From NCBI GenBank assembly GCA_903909435.1, contig CAIVVT010000035.1, positions 1-64,000 on the forward strand: a stretch of DNA of 64,000 nucleotides. The letters are read 5' to 3'. Source of the stretch: an uncultured Acidobacteriia bacterium (GTDB lineage: Bacteria; Acidobacteriota; Terriglobia; Bryobacterales; Bryobacteraceae). A model generated the notes under the pieces. That model was not told the origin of the DNA and made no database searches. It saw nothing but the letters and a program-made list of their open reading frames with translations. The first letter of the stretch is position 1. Each line of letters starts with the position of its first letter. The position numbers were made by a program, and so were the translations under genes. This document shows positions 35,982 through 44,355 of the stretch, one piece after another.

Positions 35982-38537
35982 CTATTCGGCCCACACGATA
36001 AACGGCAGTTCATACGGTAGAATCGCGTCCGAATTGTAGGGGATGATGCGTACAGTGTAGCCGCAGGAGCCGCTATCACTGCACTCGACCTCTCCGCTGT
36101 AGATCTCTTCCGTCCCGTCCACGCGTTGAAGGGTCATCTCCGCGGAATGTCCGGATATGATCTGCCCCGCCTCGTCCACATTCCCGTAATAGAGTTGGAC
36201 ACGCACATCGCCGGGACGGACCGTCCCGAGCGCGACTCGCGCCTCCACTTTCAGTTTCGCTCCGACGACAGCCTCTCCGGGATGCTCCGGAGTGACGAGG
36301 GTTACCTTGACTCCCGAGCCTCCGGAGCGCAGCCGTTTACGCCATTCCACCAGCGGGTAAACGCGTCGGCAATGATCTTCGGCCAGCCGCAGATGGCGCT
36401 CGTGAGCCGGAATATAGAATTCCTCGGCATACTGCGCGACCATGCGGTTGGTGTTGAAGACAGGCGTCAGCTTCTTCATCGACACCTTCATTTTGGCGAT
36501 CCAGCCGCGCGGCATGTTTTGCTCGTCGCAGTCGTAGAACAGCGGCGCAACCTCACTTTCCAGCAGGTTGTAGAGCGCTCGCGATTCCACTTGATCCTGA
36601 TAGTTCGCGTCGGAGTAGTCTTCGCCGTTGCCGATCGCCCAGCCAGCGTCGCGTCGGTAGCCCTCGTCCCACCAGCCGTCCAGAATGGAGAGGTTCAAGC
36701 CGCCGTTGGGAAGCAGTTTCATGCCGCTGGTCCCGCTCGCCTCATTGGGCCGGCGCGGCGTATTGAGCCAGACATCGACGCCTTGAACGAGATAGCGCGC
36801 CACGGAGATGTCGTAGTTCTCGAGGAATACGACGTGCGAGCGGACCTCGGGATCGCGGGCGAAGTGCAGGATCTGGCGGATCAACTCCTTGCCGTCGTTG
36901 TCGTGCGGATGCGCTTTTCCGGCGAACACCATCTGGACCGGCTGCTTGGGATTCAGCAGAATCCGCTTAAAGCGCTCGATGTCGTACAAGAGCAGTGTGG
37001 CCCGCTTGTACGTGGCGAAGCGGCGGGCGAAGCCGATGGTCAACCAGTCTGGCGAGAGCACGCCGTCGGCTTGAGCGATCTCCTTTGCCGACCCGCCGCG
37101 TTGACGGATCTGCGCCGCCAGTCGGGTGCGCGCGTAGTGGACCAGGCGCACGCGGCGAAGCTGGTGGACTCTCCACAACTCCTGGTCGGGGATGCGGTCG
37201 ATGCGCTCCCAGACTGAGGAGTCCATCGGATCGTCGGCCCAGCGCGGGCCCAGATAGCGGCTCAGCAGCGCGCTCATCTCCATCGACGTCCAGGTGCGAG
37301 CATGGATGCCGTTGGTCACATAGCCGATGGGCACTTCTGCGAGCGGATAGCCCGGCCACATGGGTTGGGCCATCTTCCTGGTCACCTCGCCGTGCAGGCG
37401 GCTGACCCCGTTGGTGTAAGCGCTAAGCCGGGCGGCCAGATAAGCCATGTTGAACGGCTCATTGCCATCGTTGTGATTCTGTCGCCCAATCCCCATCAGG
37501 TGGTCAAAACTCAGGCCCAGCGTACCGCAATAGTCGCGGAAGTACTTCTCCATAAGCCACGTGTCGAAGCGATCGAAGCCTGCGGCCACGGGGGTGTGGG
37601 TCGTGAAGACATTTCCGGCTGCACCCAGCTGACGTGCCTCGAAGTAAGGCAGCTTCAACTCCTCCATCAGATTGCGGGCTCGCTCCAGGGACAGGAAGGC
37701 GGAATGGCCCTCGTTCATGTGGCACACAGTCGGCTTGACCCCCAGCGCCCGCAAGGCGCGCATCCCGCCGATGCCCAGGATGATCTCCTGTTGGATGCGG
37801 AGTTCGCGGTCGCCTCCATACAGAGCGCCCGTGATGCGGCGGTCTTCGACGGAATTCTGCGGCACGTTCGTGTCCAGCATGTAGAGCGGAATCCGTCCGA
37901 CCTGGACTTTCCAGACGCGCGCGAAGACCAGCCTCCCGGGGAACTCCACCTGCACCAGCAGCGGCTCGCTGCGCGCGTCTTCTACCGGCTGGATGGGAAG
38001 CGTGTGGAAATCGTTGACAGGATAGGTTTCCTGCTGCCACCCATCGGCATTCAGGTACTGGCGAAAATACCCGCCTTGGTAAAGCAATCCGACCCCGGTG
38101 AGTGGGAGTCCCAGGTCGCTCGCCGATTTCAGGTGGTCGCCCGCCAGCAGGCCCAGACCGCCGGCATAGGTAGCAATACACTCCGTCATGCCGAACTCAG
38201 CCGAGAAGTAAGCGATGCTGAGACCCGCCGCCTCGGGATGCGCCCCAGTGAACCAGCCCCTGCCGCCGAGATACTCTTTGAGGCTGTCCGCGCAACGGTC
38301 CATCTGAGCCAGGAACGCCTCATCGGCGGCTAACTCCGTAAGCTGGCGCTGGTTGATTCTACCCAGCATTAAACGGGGGTTGTGCCCGGTCTGCTCCCAC
38401 AGATCGGGATCGATCCCTCGAAACAATTCAATCGTAGGGTGGTGCCAGGACCAGCGCAGATTCAACGACAAGTCGTTCAGGCACTTCAAACGCGCCGGCA
38501 GTGAGGGCGATACATGAAAGGCAAATACACGTGGCAT
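35982..38537 (-). CDS. glgP: alpha-glucan (glycogen/maltodextrin) phosphorylase
   Basis: 851 residues, a complete short-type GT35 phosphorylase with an N-terminal DUF3417 region (LKCLNDLSLNLRWSWHHPTIELF). Motifs: YFSAEFGMTECIATYAGGLGLLAGDHLKSASDLG, CHMNEGHSAFLSLE, TTHTPVAAGFDRF, TIGFARRFATYKRATLL, and the pyridoxal phosphate segment EASGTSGMKLLPNGG with Lys607. It releases glucose-1-phosphate from glycogen or maltodextrin in the cytoplasm; no signal peptide. It has a C-terminal beta extension (VRVQLYYGNVDEAGQ). No clear ribosome-binding site before the ATG. Not obviously co-transcribed with the flanking secreted enzymes, although the order on the strand is the same. Confidence 0.93.
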   Translation of the reverse strand: MPRVFAFHVSPSLPARLKCLNDLSLNLRWSWHHPTIELFRGIDPDLWEQTGHNPRLMLGRINQRQLTELAADEAFLAQMDRCADSLKEYLGGRGWFTGAHPEAAGLSIAYFSAEFGMTECIATYAGGLGLLAGDHLKSASDLGLPLTGVGLLYQGGYFRQYLNADGWQQETYPVNDFHTLPIQPVEDARSEPLLVQVEFPGRLVFARVWKVQVGRIPLYMLDTNVPQNSVEDRRITGALYGGDRELRIQQEIILGIGGMRALRALGVKPTVCHMNEGHSAFLSLERARNLMEELKLPYFEARQLGAAGNVFTTHTPVAAGFDRFDTWLMEKYFRDYCGTLGLSFDHLMGIGRQNHNDGNEPFNMAYLAARLSAYTNGVSRLHGEVTRKMAQPMWPGYPLAEVPIGYVTNGIHARTWTSMEMSALLSRYLGPRWADDPMDSSVWERIDRIPDQELWRVHQLRRVRLVHYARTRLAAQIRQRGGSAKEIAQADGVLSPDWLTIGFARRFATYKRATLLLYDIERFKRILLNPKQPVQMVFAGKAHPHDNDGKELIRQILHFARDPEVRSHVVFLENYDISVARYLVQGVDVWLNTPRRPNEASGTSGMKLLPNGGLNLSILDGWWDEGYRRDAGWAIGNGEDYSDANYQDQVESRALYNLLESEVAPLFYDCDEQNMPRGWIAKMKVSMKKLTPVFNTNRMVAQYAEEFYIPAHERHLRLAEDHCRRVYPLVEWRKRLRSGGSGVKVTLVTPEHPGEAVVGAKLKVEARVALGTVRPGDVRVQLYYGNVDEAGQIISGHSAEMTLQRVDGTEEIYSGEVECSDSGSCGYTVRIIPYNSDAILPYELPFIVWAE

Positions 38538-38791
38538 GGGGAAATGGGGATGACGATTCCAAAATACTCTCTCGTAGACCCAGTGAGAAGGAGCGCCGCT
38601 ATTCTCAGCCGTTCGGATAAGTTGAGCTGCGCTGGCTGGCGGTCACCTGCGGGTGAAGCGGTCGAAAACAGAAATGGCCGGCAACGCGTTTCGATTCGAA
38701 TCAACCCGCGGCGACAAGGACCGCGGAACGCTGGTGCCGCCACCGCACGAGCCTGGGTGAGCCTGCCCTTCGCAGCGACTCCGATCTCAAA
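38538..38791. other. intergenic region upstream of glgP
   Basis: About 250 bp between two minus-strand genes. No gene or RNA consensus is seen. It must contain the glgP promoter unless glgP is read from the upstream gene. Confidence 0.4.
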
Positions 38792-40951
38792 CTACTGGGC
38801 GTCAACGACGCAGCGGAAACCGAGCGCGCCGGCGCGATCCTTCGAAGGCGCCATCAGCAGGTACTTGCCGTGCTCCGAGAGCTTGTAGGCTTGCGGGAAG
38901 TACCAGTCCGAGCCCTGCGGCTGGAAGTAACTGCCACCGCGCAGGATGCCCGCCCGCGTGTGCTCGTCTACATACTCGTCGGTCCACTGCCATACGTTGC
39001 CCACTAGGTCCTCGACGCCGAACGGGCTCGCTCCTTGCGGATGGCCTCCGACAACCGGTGCAGGCGGGAGGTCGCGACCCTTGTGAGGCGCAGGCACGGC
39101 CTTCTCGTCCCAACTGCTGCCCCAGGGATACAGGCGGCCATCGTTGCCCTGAGCCGCGTACTGCCATTCCCATTCGTGCGGCAAACGCTTGCCCGCCCAC
39201 TTGGCGTACGCACGTGCGTCCTCCAGGGAAATCCATACGACCGGCCTCATCTCGTCTCCCGCCTTCGGCGCGCCATTCGCCCAATGCCGCAGGAAACTGT
39301 GTCCGTCGGCAGGTTGGTAGTGCGAGGCGTCAAGGAAGCGCTTGAACTCGCTGTTCGTCACAGGGTGTTTGTCGATGAAAAATGGCTTGATCGTCAGCGG
39401 ATGGCGGTGGCTGCGGCGCGGCGAGTCCTCCCACGGGTACTGCACGTCCAGGCCGATCATGTTCTCGCCCTCGATCTCGATGCCGGCCACGTTGAAGTCG
39501 AACGCCCCACCAGGGATGCACACCATACCTGCGGGTGCCTTCGCGGCGGCGGGCGTCGCCGCGATCTCGACGAGTTGCTGCGGCAGGAACTTCCATTCAC
39601 TCGAATAAGACGTTAGGGGTTTGGCAGCCCAGGCATGCATCTGGGCGAGCAAGCCGTCTCCTCCTTCGAATGCAACGCCGGCATCCACGGCCAGCACCGC
39701 CGCGTAGCCCTTCTCCTCGATTGGAAGCTCGAGCAGGGCACCCGCTGCGTCAATATGCGGCTTCAGTTCGACGCCGTTCCAAAGGTCGTAGTAGCGGCGC
39801 CCGGCCCTATCCTCGACGGCGATGACCGGACCGTCGATATGAAACTCGTTGCGGTTCACGATGGTCCAGAGCGTGCGCCCGCCCACCGGGAACATGCTCG
39901 AATAGACCCCATAGCGCAGCGTCGGCACATGCGGCGTCCAGTCTTTGGTCACCAGTAGTTCAGGCACCGACCTGTAGATGCTTGAAATGCGGCGTAGCGC
40001 CTCCGCGTCGCGCGGAGTCATCTGGTTCCAGATGCCCCAGATGTTTTCCCAACTCTCGAAGCCCACCCCGTTGAAAAAGGCGGCCTGCAGGTTGTCCGTG
40101 TGGTTGCGCGCCCACCGGTCGCAGACGTTGATCATGTGCCGTGGTTCCAGCCACTTCAGCTTGCTGACCATGGGCACGAACGGGTAGTTCCAATAGCCCC
40201 AGCTTTGGACGTTGTGGGCCAGCATGCCCTCTTCCCGGGGAGCCCCTTCAGGTTCCAGGACCAGCGGGTGGCCCGCCGCGACGGAAGCCTTAAAATACGC
40301 TGCCGGCAAGCCGTCGAACGTGTCTCCGTTGATGCCGTCGATGCCGATCTCGGTCATCAGTTTGGCCGTCGCCTCCCAATGCTGCATCCCGGGATCGCGT
40401 GTGCCGTTGTCCCAGGCCATGGTGGGGAACAAGACGCGCACGCCGCGCTGGTGGAAGTCCTCGACCATCTTGCGCAGAGCAGGGACGCCGCCGGGCAAGT
40501 CGCGGAGCAGGTCCCATTGGTTGCGGTTGTCGATGCCGATGTTGGGGTAAACGGGCCACAGCAGCACGCTATCGATGCCGCCGTAGCGGGCGTCCAGGTC
40601 GTCAAGAAAGCGATCGACCGTGTACTTGCCTTGCACCGGGTCGAAGAAATAGCGCTCCTCCACCATGGATTGCGGCTGCACGAAATTGCGCTGCGCCCAC
40701 TTCAATTCCGGGCGATTGTATTCTGCACCGTCGTAGCCCATTCGCGTCAGCCGCTCATAACGCCACGCCCGCATCTCGCCGATCCACTCTTCAAACGTCT
40801 TCGCGGAATCGCGCGCCGATTGGGCCGCGTCGCTACGCCAGCTCTGTACCGGACCGGGAAATTGGTTGCCTTGCGGCTGGACCTTGGGATCTTCGGCGCT
40901 GAGGACGCCGATCATGGATAGCAGAACCAGGGTGATGCGAAGCGCTTGCAT
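38792..40951 (-). CDS. secreted TIM-barrel protein fused to a formylglycine-enzyme-like (SUMF) domain
   Basis: 719 residues. Signal peptide MQALRITLVLLSMIGVLSA. Residues about 40-350 look like a glycosidase-type TIM barrel (GIDSVLLWPVYPNIGIDNRNQWD, GVRVLFPTMAWDNGTRDPG, IGIDGINGDTFDG, PLVLEPEGA), about 350-460 a beta domain, and about 472-719 a SUMF/FGE-type domain (MVCIPGGAFDFNV, FFIDKHPVTNSEFKRFLD, RLPHEWEWQYAAQG, LYPWGSSW, VGNVWQWTDEYVD, LRGGSYFQP). The two active-site cysteines of true formylglycine-generating enzymes, expected just after the LRGGSY block, are absent. The domain is therefore probably a binding module, not a sulfatase activator. Confidence 0.75.
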   Translation of the reverse strand: MQALRITLVLLSMIGVLSAEDPKVQPQGNQFPGPVQSWRSDAAQSARDSAKTFEEWIGEMRAWRYERLTRMGYDGAEYNRPELKWAQRNFVQPQSMVEERYFFDPVQGKYTVDRFLDDLDARYGGIDSVLLWPVYPNIGIDNRNQWDLLRDLPGGVPALRKMVEDFHQRGVRVLFPTMAWDNGTRDPGMQHWEATAKLMTEIGIDGINGDTFDGLPAAYFKASVAAGHPLVLEPEGAPREEGMLAHNVQSWGYWNYPFVPMVSKLKWLEPRHMINVCDRWARNHTDNLQAAFFNGVGFESWENIWGIWNQMTPRDAEALRRISSIYRSVPELLVTKDWTPHVPTLRYGVYSSMFPVGGRTLWTIVNRNEFHIDGPVIAVEDRAGRRYYDLWNGVELKPHIDAAGALLELPIEEKGYAAVLAVDAGVAFEGGDGLLAQMHAWAAKPLTSYSSEWKFLPQQLVEIAATPAAAKAPAGMVCIPGGAFDFNVAGIEIEGENMIGLDVQYPWEDSPRRSHRHPLTIKPFFIDKHPVTNSEFKRFLDASHYQPADGHSFLRHWANGAPKAGDEMRPVVWISLEDARAYAKWAGKRLPHEWEWQYAAQGNDGRLYPWGSSWDEKAVPAPHKGRDLPPAPVVGGHPQGASPFGVEDLVGNVWQWTDEYVDEHTRAGILRGGSYFQPQGSDWYFPQAYKLSEHGKYLLMAPSKDRAGALGFRCVVDAQ

Positions 40952-41620
40952 AGAGTTGACCTTGTTTCGGAGTGCTTCTGAAACGATTCAGATGCGCGGT
41001 AACAGCTTACATGAAGCGCACCTTAGTGGCAATCGGCACCCACGGCCTAAATCGGAGCCGCCCGGTGGCAACACGCTCCTGCATCTCCTTCTATCACACT
41101 CCCGCACGCGGGTGCCGAGGCTGGCGTCAACGGCACACGACTGCACTATTTCCATTCGGGAACGTGCCGTTCCTAACCCCCTGCGCGAGTTCGCCCGTCC
41201 GGCGTTCATCCCCCAAAAGAGTGAGAACTATTTCCCCTTTCGGGTACCGCTACATCAGTAAGGCTCATTACACTCGTTTCGCGGCGCCCGGCATAGCCAA
41301 GGACTTCACCCTCGCAGTGCCGACCGGCATGTGGCCTCTTAGAGCCGCATCGCCCGTCTTTTCCGGCTCGGATAACTTCGCGCTCAGGCTCACCTGGCTG
41401 AAGTTACGATTCCGGCTCACCGCCTGGTGACCAGCCGAATCCACCGAACCGCAATGCCCGCCGGCGGAGACCGAACAGATCTACAGGCGATAGAACTGCC
41501 CGGCGCTGGATCGATCGCTTGTATCGAGGCGCTCCCGGGCTGTACCACGACGGGAATGCCAATGACGCCCCGTCCCCCGGCGCCGCGAACATCTGGCTAC
41601 AGAAAAGAATTACAGATCTA
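40952..41620. other. gene-poor 670-bp region
   Basis: I can support no gene here. Short open frames on both strands lack ribosome-binding sites, signal peptides or recognisable motifs. I looked for a cyclic-di-GMP riboswitch (common before PEP-CTERM genes), tRNA or other structured RNA and saw no consensus. It includes the divergent promoter zone for the TIM-barrel/SUMF gene and the upstream region of the PEP-CTERM-like gene. Confidence 0.5.
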
Positions 41621-42361
41621 ATGGTCTTTAAATACGGCAGGTCAATTCCCGGCAGCAGCGCGCGAGCGGAAACGCTAGCGGAGCCGGGGCTGTCCGCGAG
41701 TTGGATCAATTCGTTTAGACTTAAGGCGCACTCCGCACCGGTGGTTTTGTTGCTGGCTTGTTCATACGCAGTGGCTGGCTCGATGACCGTCGTCCATTAT
41801 GCGGCAAGTCCCGGTGGGAGCGGCACGGCAGGCTATCAGGATTTTGCACTCTCACCGTGTTTTGGCGAAGACTGTGATTATGCCCTCAACCGTTCGATTG
41901 TCAGGACGGGCGAACTCATCAACGCTGCTCCAACGGCGACCAGTTGGTTCGCGCAGGGTTGGGGCACCCAGTGGATTGACCGCGCGAGTGGCCTGCCCGA
42001 CCCAATTGCCAGCTTCGACCTGGGCGACTCTGCAAACTTGGTTTTGATGACGGTTTGGGCGGCCAACACAAGTGCTCCGGGCAGCGCTCAGTTCCCCGCG
42101 CAGTTGCCGGCGAGCGCGCTTAGCTTCGTGTCTCTCGTAACTGCCAGTCCCGGCTCGCTGGCCGCTGTCTCCCCGGAGTTGAACCTCATTGGCAGCAGTG
42201 TCAGCGTGCAACTCTCGCCCGCGCCGTCCGCCCGGACTCTGCTCGGAGACGTTTCGTTCGCTGGTTCGAATGACCTCGCCATCCCGGAAATGGCTACCGG
42301 GTTGATGGTTTTGGGCGGGTTTATAGTCGGAGGGTGTCTGCGGCGGAAGCGGGTCAGATAG
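41621..42361 (+). CDS. PEP-CTERM-like secreted protein
   Basis: About 246 residues from the ATG at 41621; the open frame continues to 41519, so the start is uncertain. An unusually long N-region precedes a hydrophobic signal (APVVLLLACSYAVAGS). The middle is a low-complexity Ser/Ala/Gly-rich beta protein without known domain. The C-terminus has the three-part PEP-CTERM sorting signal: IPEMATG, a hydrophobic span (LMVLGGFIVGGCL) and a basic tail (RRKRVR), with Met in place of the second Pro of the PEP motif. Such proteins are cleaved by an exosortase and displayed in extracellular polymer. No exosortase is in the window. Confidence 0.7.
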   Translation: MVFKYGRSIPGSSARAETLAEPGLSASWINSFRLKAHSAPVVLLLACSYAVAGSMTVVHYAASPGGSGTAGYQDFALSPCFGEDCDYALNRSIVRTGELINAAPTATSWFAQGWGTQWIDRASGLPDPIASFDLGDSANLVLMTVWAANTSAPGSAQFPAQLPASALSFVSLVTASPGSLAAVSPELNLIGSSVSVQLSPAPSARTLLGDVSFAGSNDLAIPEMATGLMVLGGFIVGGCLRRKRVR

Positions 42362-42392
42362 CCCCGGCGAAAATCAAGCTCGTTCGCGGGGC
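42361..42392. terminator. hairpin between the PEP-CTERM-like and shell-protein genes
   Basis: GCCCCG-CGAA (42361-42371, one bulged G) pairs with TTCGCGGGGC (42383-42392). It starts at the last base of the PEP-CTERM-like stop codon and faces the end of the shell gene, so it may serve both convergent units. No T-tract on the plus strand. Confidence 0.5.
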
Positions 42393-42418
42393 TAGGTCCC
42401 GGAAGATCCTGGCCCGGC

Positions 42419-43018
42419 TTATTTGATCGGCAGCAGCGACAACACCGCTTGGCTCGGGCTCGGGATCACATGCGCCGCCACCAGGCGCCCCAGTGACGCG
42501 ACTTTGGCGCTGCCTGCCTCGACGGCTGCCCGGACCGCTGCCACGTCGCCTTTAATCACGACCGTGATGTAGCCGCCGCCCAGTTTCTCCCGCGCCAGCA
42601 CTTCCACATTCGCCGTCTTGACGGCGGTGTCGATGGCCTCGAAAACGGCCGTGAAGCCTTGCGTTTCAATCAGCCCTACGGCGAAGCTCGCCTGTTCGTT
42701 CATCGCGCCCTCTCTTGGAAACTCCACCACCGCTTGCTCGATCAGTGGGTTGATTTCACTGGCTGCTTCGAAAGCCGCCCGCGAACCTTCCGCTGCAGCG
42801 GCAATTACGTGCGCCAGCACCGGGACGCCCATCGTCCGGCCTACCTGCTCCGCCGCCTGCACCGCAGCTTCCAGGTCGGCCAGATTGCCCGTCAATTTGA
42901 GGCAGACGCCCGGCTGGTCGTTTAACTCCGCCTGCAGCACGCACACGCCCGCCGTCTTTTCCATGGCGTCGAGGACGACCATGGCCGGCGACCAGCCACC
43001 CGTCTCGACAAATGCCAA
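42419..43018 (-). CDS. tandem-domain bacterial microcompartment shell protein (BMC-T type)
   Basis: 199 residues. Two BMC domains follow each other. Domain 1 (about 1-80) is divergent: FVETGGWSPAMVVLDAMEKTAGVCV, KLTGNLADLEAAVQAAEQ. Domain 2 (about 109-190) is canonical: AVGLIETQGFTAVFEAIDTA, VKTANVEVLAREKLGGGYITVVIKGDVAAVRAAVEAG and HVIPSPSQ. Such proteins form trimers that act as hexamer-like tiles in microcompartment shells. The start is a TTG at 43018, placed so the protein opens directly on the first BMC strand; the frame is open further upstream into the preceding gene. It begins 8 bp after the stop of the DapA-family gene, indicating translational coupling. No other shell gene is present in the window. 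Confidence 0.9.
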   Translation of the reverse strand: MAFVETGGWSPAMVVLDAMEKTAGVCVLQAELNDQPGVCLKLTGNLADLEAAVQAAEQVGRTMGVPVLAHVIAAAAEGSRAAFEAASEINPLIEQAVVEFPREGAMNEQASFAVGLIETQGFTAVFEAIDTAVKTANVEVLAREKLGGGYITVVIKGDVAAVRAAVEAGSAKVASLGRLVAAHVIPSPSQAVLSLLPIK

Positions 43019-43026
43019 TGCCTGGC

Positions 43027-44040
43027 TCAGATGATCCCCCGCTGATCGAGCACGGCCATCACTTCCTGAACCACCTGCGCGATCTTATCCTGGCCCATGT
43101 CGCGCGTCCGGGGAGCGCAACCCGCGGCGGGCGGATCGACCACGCCAAAGTCCGAGAGGATGCAGTGCAACACCGATGCCAGGGTGGTCTTGTCCCGCTC
43201 CTGAGCGTTGCTCAGCGGTTGACGCCCATGGCCGAACCGGAATCCACGCAATTCCGCGCCGGCGCGGAAGCCGTCGGGGAACTCGAATGAATTCAACATG
43301 GCGTCGAAGAGTTCCAGTACTCTGACCTGCCACTTCATCGCCTCGGTGTAGTTGCCCGCCTGGCAGAGTTCGTAGATCTTGCGCGTCACTTCCGGGAGCG
43401 CGTTGCTGGTCGCGTTCGTGCCGCCGTCGCAGCCGATCATCAGCATCGGCGCGAGCACGGCCTCCCAGCCCGTCAGGAACGTGAAATCCGGGCGCGACGG
43501 GCGAATAGCGGCGATCATGCGCATCATGAACGCCAGATCGCCAGAGGAGTCTTTGATACCCACAATGCGCGGGAATTCGGCCAGTCGCCGGATCGTGGCG
43601 ACGTCGATCGGGCTCGCGAACATCGGGATGTTGTAAAGCGTGACGTCGATTGGCGAGTTGCGGGCGATCTCAGAGAAATAGGCGTACACCGAATCGGGAG
43701 ACAGCCGGAAATAGATCGGCGACACGATGGCGACCGCGCGCGCACCCATGCCGGCGTACGCCTCGCAGGCGGCGAGCGTCTCTTTCACGTTCGCTTCCGC
43801 GGCTCCCGCGAGCACAGGGACGCGTCCGCCCGCCTCGTCGCAGGTGATCTGGACGATTCGGCGTCGCTCCTCCTGGGTGAAACGCGTAAACTCGCCGGTC
43901 GAGCCGTTAGGATACAGACCGTGCACGCCGCGCTCGATCAGCCAACTGATGAAGCGCCGTAGTTCCGGCTCATTGATCTCCCCACGCGCATCCAGAGGGA
44001 CCAGCGTGGGCGTGAAGATGCCCTTTAGTCGTTCACTCAT
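43027..44040 (-). CDS. DapA-family class I aldolase/dehydratase with a C-terminal encapsulation-peptide-like tail
   Basis: 337 residues from the ATG at 44040 (the longer frame to 44310 lies in the divergent promoter region). The TIM barrel has the family signatures: [19 protein letters not shown] with catalytic Tyr136, and GIKDSSGD with the Schiff-base Lys163. Members include dihydrodipicolinate synthase, N-acetylneuraminate lyase, keto-deoxy-sugar-acid aldolases and dehydratases. Typical members are about 290-305 residues. This one adds a tail: a linker ([18 protein letters not shown]) and a terminal amphipathic helix [18 protein letters not shown], the form of peptides that target enzymes into bacterial microcompartments. 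The next gene encodes a BMC shell protein, which strongly supports that reading. Exact reaction not determined. Confidence 0.88.
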   Translation of the reverse strand: MSERLKGIFTPTLVPLDARGEINEPELRRFISWLIERGVHGLYPNGSTGEFTRFTQEERRRIVQITCDEAGGRVPVLAGAAEANVKETLAACEAYAGMGARAVAIVSPIYFRLSPDSVYAYFSEIARNSPIDVTLYNIPMFASPIDVATIRRLAEFPRIVGIKDSSGDLAFMMRMIAAIRPSRPDFTFLTGWEAVLAPMLMIGCDGGTNATSNALPEVTRKIYELCQAGNYTEAMKWQVRVLELFDAMLNSFEFPDGFRAGAELRGFRFGHGRQPLSNAQERDKTTLASVLHCILSDFGVVDPPAAGCAPRTRDMGQDKIAQVVQEVMAVLDQRGII

Positions 44041-44355
44041 CGAACAAAACCCAGCCTCCGCGCGGACGGGAACCCTTCGGGCAGATTCGCCAAATCCGCT
44101 TTCATTTACGCCCTTCAGTATGTCGCATTCGCAGGGCCGGCTGTAGTTGAGCCCCGTTTGGCGTGGCGGTCCCGGAGTCCGCGAGTGCCCCCCAGAAACG
44201 CTTTGCGAAGCAGTAAGAAGCTCTGACCAGAACAGTCGGAATACGCCGAGTTGGGAATTCGCCCCACCACGTACCCGGTTTCCCATCGACAATTCGGGCC
44301 CTGACTGCAAATTCCGCTTGCAGTGTATCCGTGATGTAGTGTATTAGTTAACTAG
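44041..44355. other. divergent promoter region between the aldolase-shell unit and the GntR operon
   Basis: About 315 bp without a gene. The end next to the GntR gene is A/T-rich and holds repeats and a palindrome (see 44318-44354). GGAGG at about 44054-44058, fourteen bases before the aldolase ATG, is the likely ribosome-binding site for that gene. Confidence 0.55.
44318..44354 (+). promoter_or_regulatory. putative promoter and operator of the GntR gene
   Basis: TTGCAG (44318-44323) and, 17-18 bp later, GTATTA/TATTAG (44341-44347) form a plausible promoter. Two direct copies of AGTGTAT (44322-44328 and 44338-44344) lie 16 bp apart, and the perfect palindrome TAGTTAACTA (44345-44354) ends one base before the ATG. 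There is no Shine-Dalgarno sequence. Binding of the GntR protein here would block its own promoter. Confidence 0.5.

Noticed and set aside
36126-38333. two long plus-strand frames opposite glgP
   Set aside because: glgP is unambiguous; these are antisense shadow frames.
40972-41430. 152-codon plus-strand frame in the gene-poor region
   Set aside because: No ribosome-binding site, no motif, overlapping alternatives in other frames; not supportable as a gene.
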